A stretch of 64,000 nucleotides of DNA from Aquificaceae bacterium (lineage in GTDB: Bacteria; Aquificota; Aquificia; Aquificales; Aquificaceae), in assembly GCA_027014155.1 (NCBI GenBank), contig JALWEG010000042.1, positions 24,321 to 88,320 of the forward strand, read 5' to 3'. The notes below the pieces were generated by a model. The model was given only the letters and a program-made list of their open reading frames with translations. It was not told the DNA's origin and did no database searches. Within the stretch, counting starts at the first letter, position 1; every line of letters begins with the position of its first letter. A program made the translations under genes and the position numbers. Below are positions 49,352 through 57,373 of the stretch, piece after piece.

Positions 49352-50121
49352 GTGCAATTGTCAAGGAACAACAAACCAACGGCGGAATTGTTAGGGAAGA
49401 GGACACCAAGCGTGTCCTTGCCATGCTAAGAACGGCACTGCCCACACTTGCTAAGGTGGACGACCAGACCCTTATAACCGCAGTTGCCTACGCCAAACAC
49501 TTAGGCTTAGACCCCCTCAAGAAAGAGGTTCACTTTGTCCCTTACTACGACAAAGACCAGAAGAGAACCGTTATTCAACCTATTGTCAGCTACACCGAAT
49601 ACATCAAGAGAGCTGAAAAAAGCGGGAAGCTCAAGGGCTGGACGTGTAAAGTCCAAAAGCACGGCAACGAATACACCGCCATAGTGGAAATCAAAAGAGC
49701 GGACTGGGATATGCCTTTCGTTTGGGAAGTCCCGATGGCAGAGGTCAGAAGAGACACACCCGTGTGGAAACAGTCCCCTCTGTTCATGCTCAGAAAGTCC
49801 GCCATAGCTCAGGCATTCAGGATGTGCTTTCCGGAAGAGACAGCATACCTGCCTTATGAAGAAGCCGAAAACTGGATAACACCTACTGCTGAGGACCAAC
49901 CCTCGGAACCAGATACTTCTGAGCAAAACGAATACATCACCGAAGCCCAGCGCAAAAGGTTCTTTGCCATAGTCAAGAAAGAACTCGGCTACAAAGAAGA
50001 CTTCATCAAAGAACAGCTCAAAGAACACTGGGGAATAGAAAGCACCGCAGAGATACCCAAGGACAAGTATGAGGAAATCATAGAACACTTCAGATTTCTA
50101 TCAACACCCATAGAAGATTAA
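49348..50121 (+). CDS. Bet/RecT-type single-strand annealing protein
   Basis: A 257-aa protein with the phage Bet/RecT pattern: LAYAKHLGLDPLKKEVHFVPYYD-like segment (here AYAKHLGLDPLKKEVHFVP), VSYTEYIKRAEKSGKLKG, and SPLFMLRKSAIAQAFRMCFP. It anneals complementary single strands during phage recombination. The start is the ATG behind CAGGAGG, not an earlier frame start. No exonuclease partner is evident in the operon. Confidence 0.9.
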   Translation: MSAIVKEQQTNGGIVREEDTKRVLAMLRTALPTLAKVDDQTLITAVAYAKHLGLDPLKKEVHFVPYYDKDQKRTVIQPIVSYTEYIKRAEKSGKLKGWTCKVQKHGNEYTAIVEIKRADWDMPFVWEVPMAEVRRDTPVWKQSPLFMLRKSAIAQAFRMCFPEETAYLPYEEAENWITPTAEDQPSEPDTSEQNEYITEAQRKRFFAIVKKELGYKEDFIKEQLKEHWGIESTAEIPKDKYEEIIEHFRFLSTPIED

Positions 50122-50123
50122 CA

Positions 50124-50151
50124 CCCGCAGGTCCCCCCTGCGGGGCTTTTA
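50124..50151 (+). terminator. Rho-independent terminator after the annealase
   Basis: Stem CCCGCAGG (50124-50131) pairs with CCTGCGGG (50137-50144) around a 5-base loop, then GC and TTTT. The short T-run suggests partial termination before the integration genes. Confidence 0.7.
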
Positions 50152-50165
50152 AAAGGAGGCAGATA

Positions 50166-50456
50166 ATGCCATGGTATTTGTGTTCTAACCGCTACGAATG
50201 GGGAAACATAGTTAAAGCCAAAAATCCCAGAGAGGCAAAACTGCTCTATTACAAATACGGCGACGAACCCGGAGAGTGGATTGATATAAGGTGTAGGCAG
50301 CTAAAGAAAGGGGAATACAACAGACGCTGGCTGCGAAACCACCTTGAGTCCAACGGCGTAATCTCACGTCCCCCGTCGTGTGATGAGTGCGGTCGTTGGT
50401 TCCTGAAACCGGAAGAGATGAGCGGATGTCCTATGTGTAAAGGAGGTAAGCCATGA
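50166..50456 (+). CDS. Zinc-ribbon phage protein, unknown
   Basis: A 96-aa protein with a C-terminal CDEC-x13-CPMC pattern (zinc ribbon) and an N-terminal domain rich in Tyr/Lys. AAAAGGAGG lies before the ATG. Overlaps the YopX gene by four bases. Confidence 0.65.
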   Translation: MPWYLCSNRYEWGNIVKAKNPREAKLLYYKYGDEPGEWIDIRCRQLKKGEYNRRWLRNHLESNGVISRPPSCDECGRWFLKPEEMSGCPMCKGGKP

Positions 50457-50878
50457 GAGAGATTAAGTTTAGAGCATGGGACAAAGAGAATAAAGAGATG
50501 CACTATGATGTCCAGATGGAAGACGATTTTTGGGCGATTTTGTATCCACAAGGCGAGTATGTAAATTGGGAAATAGCGGGACAATACACAAACCTCAAGG
50601 ACAAGAACGGAAAGGAAATATATGAGGGAGATATCGTAAAAATCTACTCCCCATTGCTTGTGGCTACACTCAGCAGATGGGATATAGTAGCAGTAGATGT
50701 TATTGCCTTTGAAAAAGGAGCATTTGTTTTCAAAAAGCATAAATTTGGTATAGGCGGGGAAGATGTTGTTGTATATAGCAACCTGTTAACTTATCGTGCT
50801 CCGCAATATGTAGAAGTCATCGGCAACATCTATGAGAATCCGGAGTTGTTAGAGGAGGCAAAAAATGAAACTCCCTGA
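50453..50878 (+). CDS. YopX family phage protein
   Basis: A 141-aa protein with the YopX opening MREIKFRAWDKENKEMHYD and the core TNLKDKNGKEIYEGDIVKI. The family is common in temperate phages; its function is unknown. Overlaps the following gene start. Confidence 0.85.
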   Translation: MREIKFRAWDKENKEMHYDVQMEDDFWAILYPQGEYVNWEIAGQYTNLKDKNGKEIYEGDIVKIYSPLLVATLSRWDIVAVDVIAFEKGAFVFKKHKFGIGGEDVVVYSNLLTYRAPQYVEVIGNIYENPELLEEAKNETP

Positions 50879-51083
50879 CCAAAAAACCTTACTTACAGAG
50901 CTTATTCCGAGCTACAAAAAGAGCGAGAGTACAGCCAACAGACAGAAACTTATCTCTCTTATAGAAGAGTATTTCGGAGAACACGACGCCCACCTTATCT
51001 TTGCAATAGCTCTTTACTTCAAACGCTCAGAGAAATACAGCTGGCTTTACCCAAAAATCAAGAAAGCATTGGAGGAAGTTTAA
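50865..51083 (+). CDS. Small phage protein, unknown
   Basis: A 72-aa helical protein (LLTELIPSYKKSESTANRQ; LIFAIALYFKRSEKYSWLYP). The middle may contact nucleic acid. It lies between YopX and the HTH gene and starts inside the YopX gene end. Confidence 0.55.
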   Translation: MKLPDQKTLLTELIPSYKKSESTANRQKLISLIEEYFGEHDAHLIFAIALYFKRSEKYSWLYPKIKKALEEV

Positions 51084-51084
51084 C

Positions 51085-51276
51085 ATGGTGAAAATATACA
51101 CAGTCAAAGAACTTGCTGACCTACTCGGTGTATCCGAGTTCCACATCAGACGCCTTACTTACCAAGGCAAACTCCCCGGTAGAAAGTGGGGCAAACGCAT
51201 AGTCTTCCTTGAAGACGACCTTAAAGAGTACTTCAAAACCCTTGACTTTGTGAATCCAAGGGTGGGGATAAAATAA
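51085..51276 (+). CDS. Excisionase-like HTH_17 protein
   Basis: A 63-aa winged helix: MVKIYTVKELADLLGVSEFH then IRRLTYQGKLPGRKWGKRI and EDDLKEYF. This is the MerR/excisionase-type fold seen in phage Xis proteins. Its stop overlaps the integrase ATG (TAATG), so it probably controls the direction of integrase action. A close relative at 35952-36422 is interrupted by the IS605-type element. Confidence 0.82.
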   Translation: MVKIYTVKELADLLGVSEFHIRRLTYQGKLPGRKWGKRIVFLEDDLKEYFKTLDFVNPRVGIK

Positions 51277-52337
51277 TGAGTATGGCTAAGGGAGACGGCT
51301 ATCTCAGAAAGAAAGGCAACACTTGGTATTTTGAGTTTATGTACAAATACAAGCGATATTATGAGAAGATTGGCAACGTTTCCAAAACTGTAGCCAAAGA
51401 GATAGCCAACGAGATACGCTCGCAGATAATTAGGGGGGAATACATACCTCAAAGGGAAAGGAGAACGACTTTCAAAGAGGCTGCAAAAAGATACCTTGAG
51501 TGGTATAAAACAAAAAGCAGCGCAAGGGAGCTGAGCGTTAGGAAACACGAGAGCAGAGTGAAAGTCTTAATAGACTACTTTGGAGACATGCTACTTACGA
51601 GAATCTCATACTTTACGATAGAGAGCTACAAGAAAAAACGGTTAGAAAGAGTATCAAAGGAAACCGTAAATAAGGAGCTGAGGGTCCTTAAGAGTATTTT
51701 CAATAGAGCCAAAGAACTTGGCTTGTTTTCCGAAAATATTCCGAAAGTAGAGCAGTTCAAAGACACACAGAAAGAAGAGGTCAGATATTTGACAAAAGAG
51801 GAAGCCCAAAGGCTTATAGATGCCTGCCCAGAGTGGTTCAAACCCGTGGTGATATTTGCCTTAAACACCGGACTAAGAGCAGGAGAGATATTTTCTCTCA
51901 CTTGGGACATGGTAGACTTCAAAAATAGGCAGGTCTATATACAAGCCTCGCACACAAAGACAAAGAAGCTCTATAAGATACCCTTGAATGAAACCGCCTA
52001 TAACCTTTTACGGAGACTTGCCGAAAAAAGGTATCCTCATGGGTACGTATTTGTGAATTCCAAAGGCGAGCCTTACAGTGTTGACGGGCAGGGATATAGA
52101 GGCGTATTCAAGAGAGCTTGTAAGAGAGCAGGCATAGAAAATTTCAGGTTCCACGACCTTCGCCATACCTTCGCTTCTTGGGTGGCTATGCAGTCTAAGG
52201 ACATTTACGCAGTCCAAAGGCTTCTCAACCATTCCGACCTGTCTATGACTAAGAGATACGCTCATCTAACGGACGACTATCTCCACAGCGTAGTAAATGC
52301 CGTTAATTTCGGAAATATTTCGGAAAAGGAAAAATAG
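51276..52337 (+). CDS. int: Tyrosine integrase
   Basis: A 353-aa phage integrase. N-terminal SAM-like core-binding part (about 60-165), then the catalytic domain with the first Arg in NTGLRAGEIFSL, HDLRHTFASW (H-x-x-R) and LLNHSDLSMTKRYAHL (His and nucleophile Tyr). The stop lies 15 bases from attR in tRNA-Pro, the typical layout. The N-terminal Gly/Lys/Tyr-rich part (WYFEFMYKYKRYYEKIG, about residues 14-30) is an arm-binding domain candidate. Confidence 0.95.
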   Translation: MSMAKGDGYLRKKGNTWYFEFMYKYKRYYEKIGNVSKTVAKEIANEIRSQIIRGEYIPQRERRTTFKEAAKRYLEWYKTKSSARELSVRKHESRVKVLIDYFGDMLLTRISYFTIESYKKKRLERVSKETVNKELRVLKSIFNRAKELGLFSENIPKVEQFKDTQKEEVRYLTKEEAQRLIDACPEWFKPVVIFALNTGLRAGEIFSLTWDMVDFKNRQVYIQASHTKTKKLYKIPLNETAYNLLRRLAEKRYPHGYVFVNSKGEPYSVDGQGYRGVFKRACKRAGIENFRFHDLRHTFASWVAMQSKDIYAVQRLLNHSDLSMTKRYAHLTDDYLHSVVNAVNFGNISEKEK

Positions 52338-52352
52338 AATCTCGGAAAACCT

Positions 52353-52397
52353 TCGGGGTGGCAGGACTTGAACCTGCGACCTTCGGCTCCCAAAGCC
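52353..52397 (-). repeat. attR: 45-bp att core inside tRNA-Pro
   Basis: Identical to 14637-14681. The phage supplied this copy of the tRNA 3' half, keeping the gene intact. TTTCGGAA repeats lie beside it at 52307 and 52318 in the integrase 3' end. Confidence 0.97.
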
Positions 52398-52425
52398 GAC
52401 GCTCTGCCACCTGAGCTACACCCCG
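52353..52425 (-). tRNA. tRNA-Pro(UGG)
   Basis: Minus-strand cloverleaf of 73 bases: acceptor CGGGGTG/CACCCCG, D arm GCTC...GAGC, anticodon stem TCGGC/GCCGA with loop TTTGGGA giving anticodon UGG, T arm GCAGG/CCTGC, discriminator A. No encoded CCA. TATAAT 14 bases upstream (52439-52444) may be its -10 box, though the -35 is weak. Confidence 0.97.
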
Positions 52426-52446
52426 TTGGGAGAGTAATATTATAGC

Positions 52447-53613
52447 TCAGACGCTTCCGGATATACTGAACACGGCTAACATCATGGAGAATACGATTAT
52501 GCCCACCACGAGACCCATGAGCAGTATTATGGCCGGCTCAAGCATGGTCAGGAACCTCCTGACCGACGTCTTAAAGCTGTCGTTTAGAGTGATGTAAATC
52601 TGGTAGAAGGCTCCGCCCAGCTCCCCCGTCTGCTCACCCACGGAGGCAATCTCTATCACCAGCTCTGGGAATATACCCTGTCTCTTCATGGCCGAGGACA
52701 GCGAGGCTCCCTTGACCACCTCGTCGCTCAGCTTGAGAATCTTCTCCCTCAGGAGTACCAAGGAGACCACACCGCTGGCAATCGCCAAGGCGCTGTTGAG
52801 CACCACACCGCCCTTTAGGAGAGTAAACATGGTTTGAGCGAACTTCATGATTTCTACATCCAGAACGAACCTGCCTACAACGGGAAGCCTGAGCAGCAAT
52901 CCCTCAAGGGACTTTCTCCTCTCGTCGTTGCCCATAGCCCACCTTATATATAGGAGTAGTAAGAGAGCGAGGGTTAGGGTTCCGACTATGAGGTAGTTAA
53001 GTACGTCCGTAAATCCGAACACCAGCTTTGTTATGGTGGGAATGTCGGCGTCTATGCTCTCAAAAACGAGCCTAAACTTAGGCACCACGTACATTGAGAT
53101 AACCATCAAGGACAGGAGACTAACACCCATGAGGAAGGAGGGGTATATCAGAGCGCTCCTCACGCTGCTCTTTAGCTCGTTGCTCTCCTTTATAAAATCA
53201 AGAATCAGCTCAAGAGTCTCTTCCAGACTCCCGGCTTCCTCACCCGCCCTGACCACCTCCGTGAACTCGGCGGGGAATATGCCCGAAGACTTCATGGCGG
53301 TAGATAGGCCGCTTCCAGACCTGAGCTCCCTGTACATGTCCATGAGTTGCCTGTGATACTTCCTGTTGCTTTCCGCTATGAAGAGAATGGCCTTATCTAT
53401 GGTCAAGCCCGCCCTGAGCAGTTGTAGCAGCTGTTTGGAAAACTCCTCAAGGAATCTGCTGTCGCTTTTGCCCTGTTTACCTTTCAGCTCTTTCAGGGAC
53501 AAAACCCTAAAGCCCTGATTCTTAAGCTTGAGAACCGCCTCTGACTTGGTGGTAGCCTCCACTATTCCCTCTACCACCCTATCTTCGTAAAGAGCTTTGT
53601 ACCTGAACTCCAT
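52447..53613 (-). CDS. Type II secretion/pilus inner-membrane protein GspF/PilC
   Basis: A 388-aa protein with the GspF pattern: ALYEDRVVEGIVEATTKSEAVLKLK at the N terminus, FSKQLLQLLRAGLTIDKAI and two GspF repeats, with membrane segments at about 150-170, 205-225 and the C terminus (IILLMGLVVGIIVFSMMLAVF). It is the inner-membrane platform of the machine whose other parts flank it. Leftward after the L-like gene. Confidence 0.92.
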   Translation of the reverse strand: MEFRYKALYEDRVVEGIVEATTKSEAVLKLKNQGFRVLSLKELKGKQGKSDSRFLEEFSKQLLQLLRAGLTIDKAILFIAESNRKYHRQLMDMYRELRSGSGLSTAMKSSGIFPAEFTEVVRAGEEAGSLEETLELILDFIKESNELKSSVRSALIYPSFLMGVSLLSLMVISMYVVPKFRLVFESIDADIPTITKLVFGFTDVLNYLIVGTLTLALLLLLYIRWAMGNDERRKSLEGLLLRLPVVGRFVLDVEIMKFAQTMFTLLKGGVVLNSALAIASGVVSLVLLREKILKLSDEVVKGASLSSAMKRQGIFPELVIEIASVGEQTGELGGAFYQIYITLNDSFKTSVRRFLTMLEPAIILLMGLVVGIIVFSMMLAVFSISGSV

Positions 53614-53616
53614 GGC

Positions 53617-54681
53617 TTACTTAAGCTCCAGCTCTATGCTGAAGGACTCTCCCTCCTTCTCCTTACGGGGTGTGCCGCTGAGCTTTATGGAGCGAAACCT
53701 TCCGGAGTCCTCAAGCTTGCGCAGCAGGTTGGTGGTGGAGGAGGTGTATCCCTCCAGAAGAACCTTCTTTCCCTTGTAGGAGAACCTCTTTAACCAGGTG
53801 TCCTTTGGGAGCAGGTAGGTTATCTCTTTAAGGATACCTAAGACATCGCTCCGTTGGTGCTTCGCAAGCTCTATCAATGCTCTCTTGCGTTCTAACTCGT
53901 CAAGTAGGCGGTTGTATTCCTCCACCTGGGGTGCCAGCCTTGAAACTTCCTTCTTTACCTCTTTAAGTCTTCCCTTAAGGTTATGCACGTTGTAGTAGGC
54001 GACTGAAGACAGCGCAAAGATTATCAAGAGTGAGGCGAGGGAGTATCTAACTACCCTCTTGCTGACGAAAACCCTTTTATCCAGAAAGGAGAACTCCGTT
54101 TTATATCCCTCTTTAAGAGCCTCCAGAGCGAGGCGTGCGCCCAGAAACTCGTCCTGAGGCAGGTTGGGGGTCTTGGAATCGCTCAGCAGAAAGCTGTCCA
54201 CCAGCTTACCCTCCCTGTAGCGGTTTAACTCCTTAGCCTCCCCCAAATCCCTGACCAATTCAGATTCGGAAAACTCGCTCGGGTAAAGGTATGGTGTCGG
54301 GAGTATAAGCTTGGCGCCCTTTACGTGGGACAGGGTCTCGTACAGCTCCTCATCCATAGCCCACACGAGAACCTCTATCTCCTCTTCCTTTTCCGAGAGC
54401 TTGTGTCCCCTCACAAACAGACCTTTGGCGGGAAAAAGCTCGTCGGCCGAGTAAGCCAGAGCCTCCTCCAAGTCCTCCGCCGCCTGAGAAGGCAGACGAA
54501 CCTTACGAACGAGAAGCGTATCCCTCGCAACAGCCACCGCAAGGGAGCCCTTGGACAGCTTGGACTCAAGGAACTCTTCCAAGGAGTGAAAGAAGGCCTT
54601 CTCTTGGGATTTTAAGAGCTTTGATACCACATATACGCCCTTTTTAGTTATCTCTATTCCGGTTTTTCTGAAACTGAACAT
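53617..54681 (-). CDS. GspL/PilM-N-like assembly protein
   Basis: A 354-aa protein. The N-terminal half is an actin-like (PilM/GspL) domain, followed by one membrane helix (SLASLLIIFALSSVAYYNV) and a coiled coil with a PilN-like C-terminal part (ILKEITYLLPKDTWLKRFSYKG). It would link the cytoplasmic ATPase to the periplasmic M/O protein. The secretin gene starts divergently 38 bases away. Confidence 0.8.
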   Translation of the reverse strand: MFSFRKTGIEITKKGVYVVSKLLKSQEKAFFHSLEEFLESKLSKGSLAVAVARDTLLVRKVRLPSQAAEDLEEALAYSADELFPAKGLFVRGHKLSEKEEEIEVLVWAMDEELYETLSHVKGAKLILPTPYLYPSEFSESELVRDLGEAKELNRYREGKLVDSFLLSDSKTPNLPQDEFLGARLALEALKEGYKTEFSFLDKRVFVSKRVVRYSLASLLIIFALSSVAYYNVHNLKGRLKEVKKEVSRLAPQVEEYNRLLDELERKRALIELAKHQRSDVLGILKEITYLLPKDTWLKRFSYKGKKVLLEGYTSSTTNLLRKLEDSGRFRSIKLSGTPRKEKEGESFSIELELK

Positions 54682-54719
54682 TCCACTACCGGAAGGTTAG
54701 TATAATACATACAAAGATT

Positions 54720-56783
54720 ATGAGAAAACTTCTAAGGGTTCTCTCAGTTCTTATGGCTTCACTGCTGCTCTCTTCCTGCGCATACCTGCTTCCGGACAAG
54801 AATTACACCTACACCTTGAAGGCGGATAGAACTAAAAAGACTCAGGTAAGCGAGGAGGCCAAAGCTGAAATCTCCAAGGAGAAGGTAGCCGTAAAGGAAA
54901 AAGATAGGGTAGTCTATAGAAAGAAGTACGAGCGGGAACGAGAGGTTAAAAAGACCCGTAAGGGTGGCGAGATAGAGCTTCACTTTGAGAACACTCCCCT
55001 GTCCGATGTCCTTAAGGAGGTGTTCGGCAAGGTTTTGGGTGTCTCTTACGTCATACCCCAGAGCATAGATAACCCCATAACCCTACACATCAAAGGCATA
55101 ACCAAAGAGGAGGCTGTGGACGTTATAAAGGACATACTCATAAGCATGGGATACGCCACCGTTGCCGAGAACGGAACAATAAAGGTCCTGCCCACCCAGG
55201 CCAAACCCTTGGGTAGGAATATGTCTGTCTTAGCTTTCAGTCCTCAGTACGTAGATTCTTCCACTTTAGGGAGGGTGGTGGGCAACTTCGTCTCTCCCGT
55301 GGGTAAGGTGGTCGTCTCCAAAGGCGGTATTCTCGTAATTGACGATGAGAGCCGTCTGAAGGTTCTTAAAGATTTCATAAGGGAGATAGATACTCCCTTC
55401 TACAAGGGTAAGGAAGTGGCCTTCATAAGAACTCAGCTTCCCCCTAAGAAGATAAAGAACAACGTGGAGAAGATTCTCGCACTCCTGGGTAAGAGCGACA
55501 GGGGTTCGGTGATAGAGAGCTTGGACGAGCTGGGTATGGTGGTGGTGGTGGCCAAGGATAAAAGGCTCTTTAACGATATAATGGACTGGATAGAGCTTAT
55601 GGAGAGCCAAGAGGGACAGGAGAACAAGAGGCTTTACATAATAAGGCTGAACCATGCCGAGGCCAAAGAGGTGGCCGGACTCTTGAACAGACTCAACGTT
55701 CTTGAGGAGATATCCTCGGTGGGTGAGGGAAAGAAAGTTTCCAAGGCAAGTGTAAAGGCCAAACAGCAGGAGCAATCGCTTACGCAAGGAGCCAAAAAGA
55801 AGATACAGGTTCAGACTTTGGAGGAAATTCTTATAAAGAGTAGGACTAAGACGGGTTCTAAAAAGGCCAGGGTGGTTTCTAAGGGGAGCATAGTGGCGGA
55901 CGAGAACACAAACTCCCTGATAGTGAAGGCTACACCCCTCCAGTACAAGGTTATAAAGAGGGTGGTCAAAGAGATAGACAGGGTTCCCAAGCAGGCACTC
56001 ATTGAGATGGTGGTGGCCGAGGTGTCCTTGGGAGACAGCCTAAAGTACGGCATAGAGGGTCTCTTTAAGGGGTTGGTCAGCGACATGCCCTTCTCCGTGG
56101 AGACCTCTTTCGGACTCAGGGGAGGTGCGGCTGCTCTATCCGGGTTTAAGGGTATAATCTTCAATCCCAAAGGCGACATAAGGGGAATCCTGAACTTCTT
56201 AGCGGCGAAGACGGAGCTGAGAGTTCTTTCCGCACCCCACATACTCACCAAGAACAACGAGGAGGCGGTCATAGAGGTGGGCTCCGAGGTGCCCGTGCTC
56301 TCGGAGCAGTTGATAAGCACCTCGGGTGGGGTGCCCTCCGTGAGCAACTCCATTCAGTACAGGCCTACGGGTATAATCCTCAAGGTAAAGCCCATAATAA
56401 GCGAATCGGGAACTATAACTCTCAAGATTACCGAGGAGGTCAGCGACGCAATTCCCAACAACATATCCCCCGACATAAAGTCTCCCATAATTACCAAACG
56501 CTCTGCCACCACCACCTTGCTGCTCAAGGACGGACAGATAGCCCTGCTGGGGGGGATAATTCAGAACAGATTTGAGGACAGCCGCAGGGGAGTGCCAGGC
56601 GTTTCCGATGTGCCCTTGGTGGGAGAGCTGTTCTCCACCAGAGACAAGTCCTCCTCAACCACGGAGCTGGTGGTTCTGATAAAGGCGTCCGTCATAGAGA
56701 CTCCTGAAGAGAACGAGGAGGCCGTCTCCACCTTCAGGAGGAAGGTCAAAGCTCTGAAGGACGTTCTCAAGATATCGGAGTGA
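54720..56783 (+). CDS. Secretin GspD/PilQ-type outer membrane channel
   Basis: A 687-aa lipoprotein secretin: signal with lipobox LLLSSC (near residue 20), a charged linker, N0 domain (about 82-145, HFENTPLSDVLKEVFGKV), N1-N3 domains, then the secretin core with VPVLSEQLISTSGG and TTLLLKDGQIALLGGI. It forms the outer-membrane gate of the secretion or pilus system. Confidence 0.93.
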   Translation: MRKLLRVLSVLMASLLLSSCAYLLPDKNYTYTLKADRTKKTQVSEEAKAEISKEKVAVKEKDRVVYRKKYEREREVKKTRKGGEIELHFENTPLSDVLKEVFGKVLGVSYVIPQSIDNPITLHIKGITKEEAVDVIKDILISMGYATVAENGTIKVLPTQAKPLGRNMSVLAFSPQYVDSSTLGRVVGNFVSPVGKVVVSKGGILVIDDESRLKVLKDFIREIDTPFYKGKEVAFIRTQLPPKKIKNNVEKILALLGKSDRGSVIESLDELGMVVVVAKDKRLFNDIMDWIELMESQEGQENKRLYIIRLNHAEAKEVAGLLNRLNVLEEISSVGEGKKVSKASVKAKQQEQSLTQGAKKKIQVQTLEEILIKSRTKTGSKKARVVSKGSIVADENTNSLIVKATPLQYKVIKRVVKEIDRVPKQALIEMVVAEVSLGDSLKYGIEGLFKGLVSDMPFSVETSFGLRGGAAALSGFKGIIFNPKGDIRGILNFLAAKTELRVLSAPHILTKNNEEAVIEVGSEVPVLSEQLISTSGGVPSVSNSIQYRPTGIILKVKPIISESGTITLKITEEVSDAIPNNISPDIKSPIITKRSATTTLLLKDGQIALLGGIIQNRFEDSRRGVPGVSDVPLVGELFSTRDKSSSTTELVVLIKASVIETPEENEEAVSTFRRKVKALKDVLKISE

Positions 56784-57373
56784 TGGGGAAGCTTTCTAAG
56801 CTCTCGGAGTGGTGGGGCAAAGCCTCAAGACCCAAGAGGCTTTCTCTTATCTCTGTAGTTTTTTTATTCTTTGCAACCGTAGGTTATCTTTTAGTCTTTG
56901 AACCTTACTGGGAGTATTACTCTGAGCTGAAAGAGGATTACGAAAGGCAGAGGCTCCTTTACGAGAAGTATAGGAGCAAGGCGGCCAAGCTTGAGGAGCT
57001 AAAGAAGAGGAAGATAGAAGTAGATGAAAGCTTTGAGAGACTTAAAGGAAAGTTCTTTACCGAGAAGACGGAGACACTTGCCTTCAGTGTTTTCAAAGAC
57101 AGCATATCCGCCAAAGCCAAGAGAAGCGAGGTGGTGGAGGAAGGTGTGTCCAAGCGACCCGGCAACGAGCTTATGTCCGGCGTAAAGAAGCTGAGGTTGA
57201 GGGGAAGGTACAACAGCCGGGACCTAAGGAATCTATTGGAGTTCATGTTCTCGGTGGAAAAGGGTGAAGAAAAGATAACGGGGTTTGAGTCCGTAGACAT
57301 AATCCTTGACAGATACAAGGGTAGGGAAACATACTATTTGAGCGCAGAGATATTCGGACTATGGATACGTTGA
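56780..57373 (+). CDS. GspM/PilO-like inner-membrane protein
   Basis: A 197-aa protein with one N-terminal membrane helix (SLISVVFLFFATVGYLLVFEPY), a coiled coil (about 45-95) and a ferredoxin-like C-terminal domain. By layout and position it is the M/O component that pairs with the L-like protein. Overlaps the secretin gene by four bases. Confidence 0.75.
   Translation: MMGKLSKLSEWWGKASRPKRLSLISVVFLFFATVGYLLVFEPYWEYYSELKEDYERQRLLYEKYRSKAAKLEELKKRKIEVDESFERLKGKFFTEKTETLAFSVFKDSISAKAKRSEVVEEGVSKRPGNELMSGVKKLRLRGRYNSRDLRNLLEFMFSVEKGEEKITGFESVDIILDRYKGRETYYLSAEIFGLWIR

Larger units (their letters stand above)
14637..52397. mobile_element. Integrated prophage, about 37.8 kb, podovirus-like
   Basis: Both ends are marked by the same 45-bp sequence, the 3' part of tRNA-Pro, and a tyrosine integrase lies at the right end. 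Inside are a CI-like repressor with a divergent Cro-like gene, replication genes, terminase, portal, scaffold, capsid, tail and lysis genes in a normal phage order, with no obvious frameshifts. The head and tail genes resemble P22/SU10-type short-tailed phages. The Bet annealase, primase-helicase, repressor and integrase are all full length, so it may be inducible. An IS605-type fragment is inserted at about 36 kb. Confidence 0.96.

Noticed and set aside
49507..50088. Minus-strand frame of 193 aa within the annealase gene
   Set aside because: Antisense shadow; Phe/Val-rich nonsense composition.
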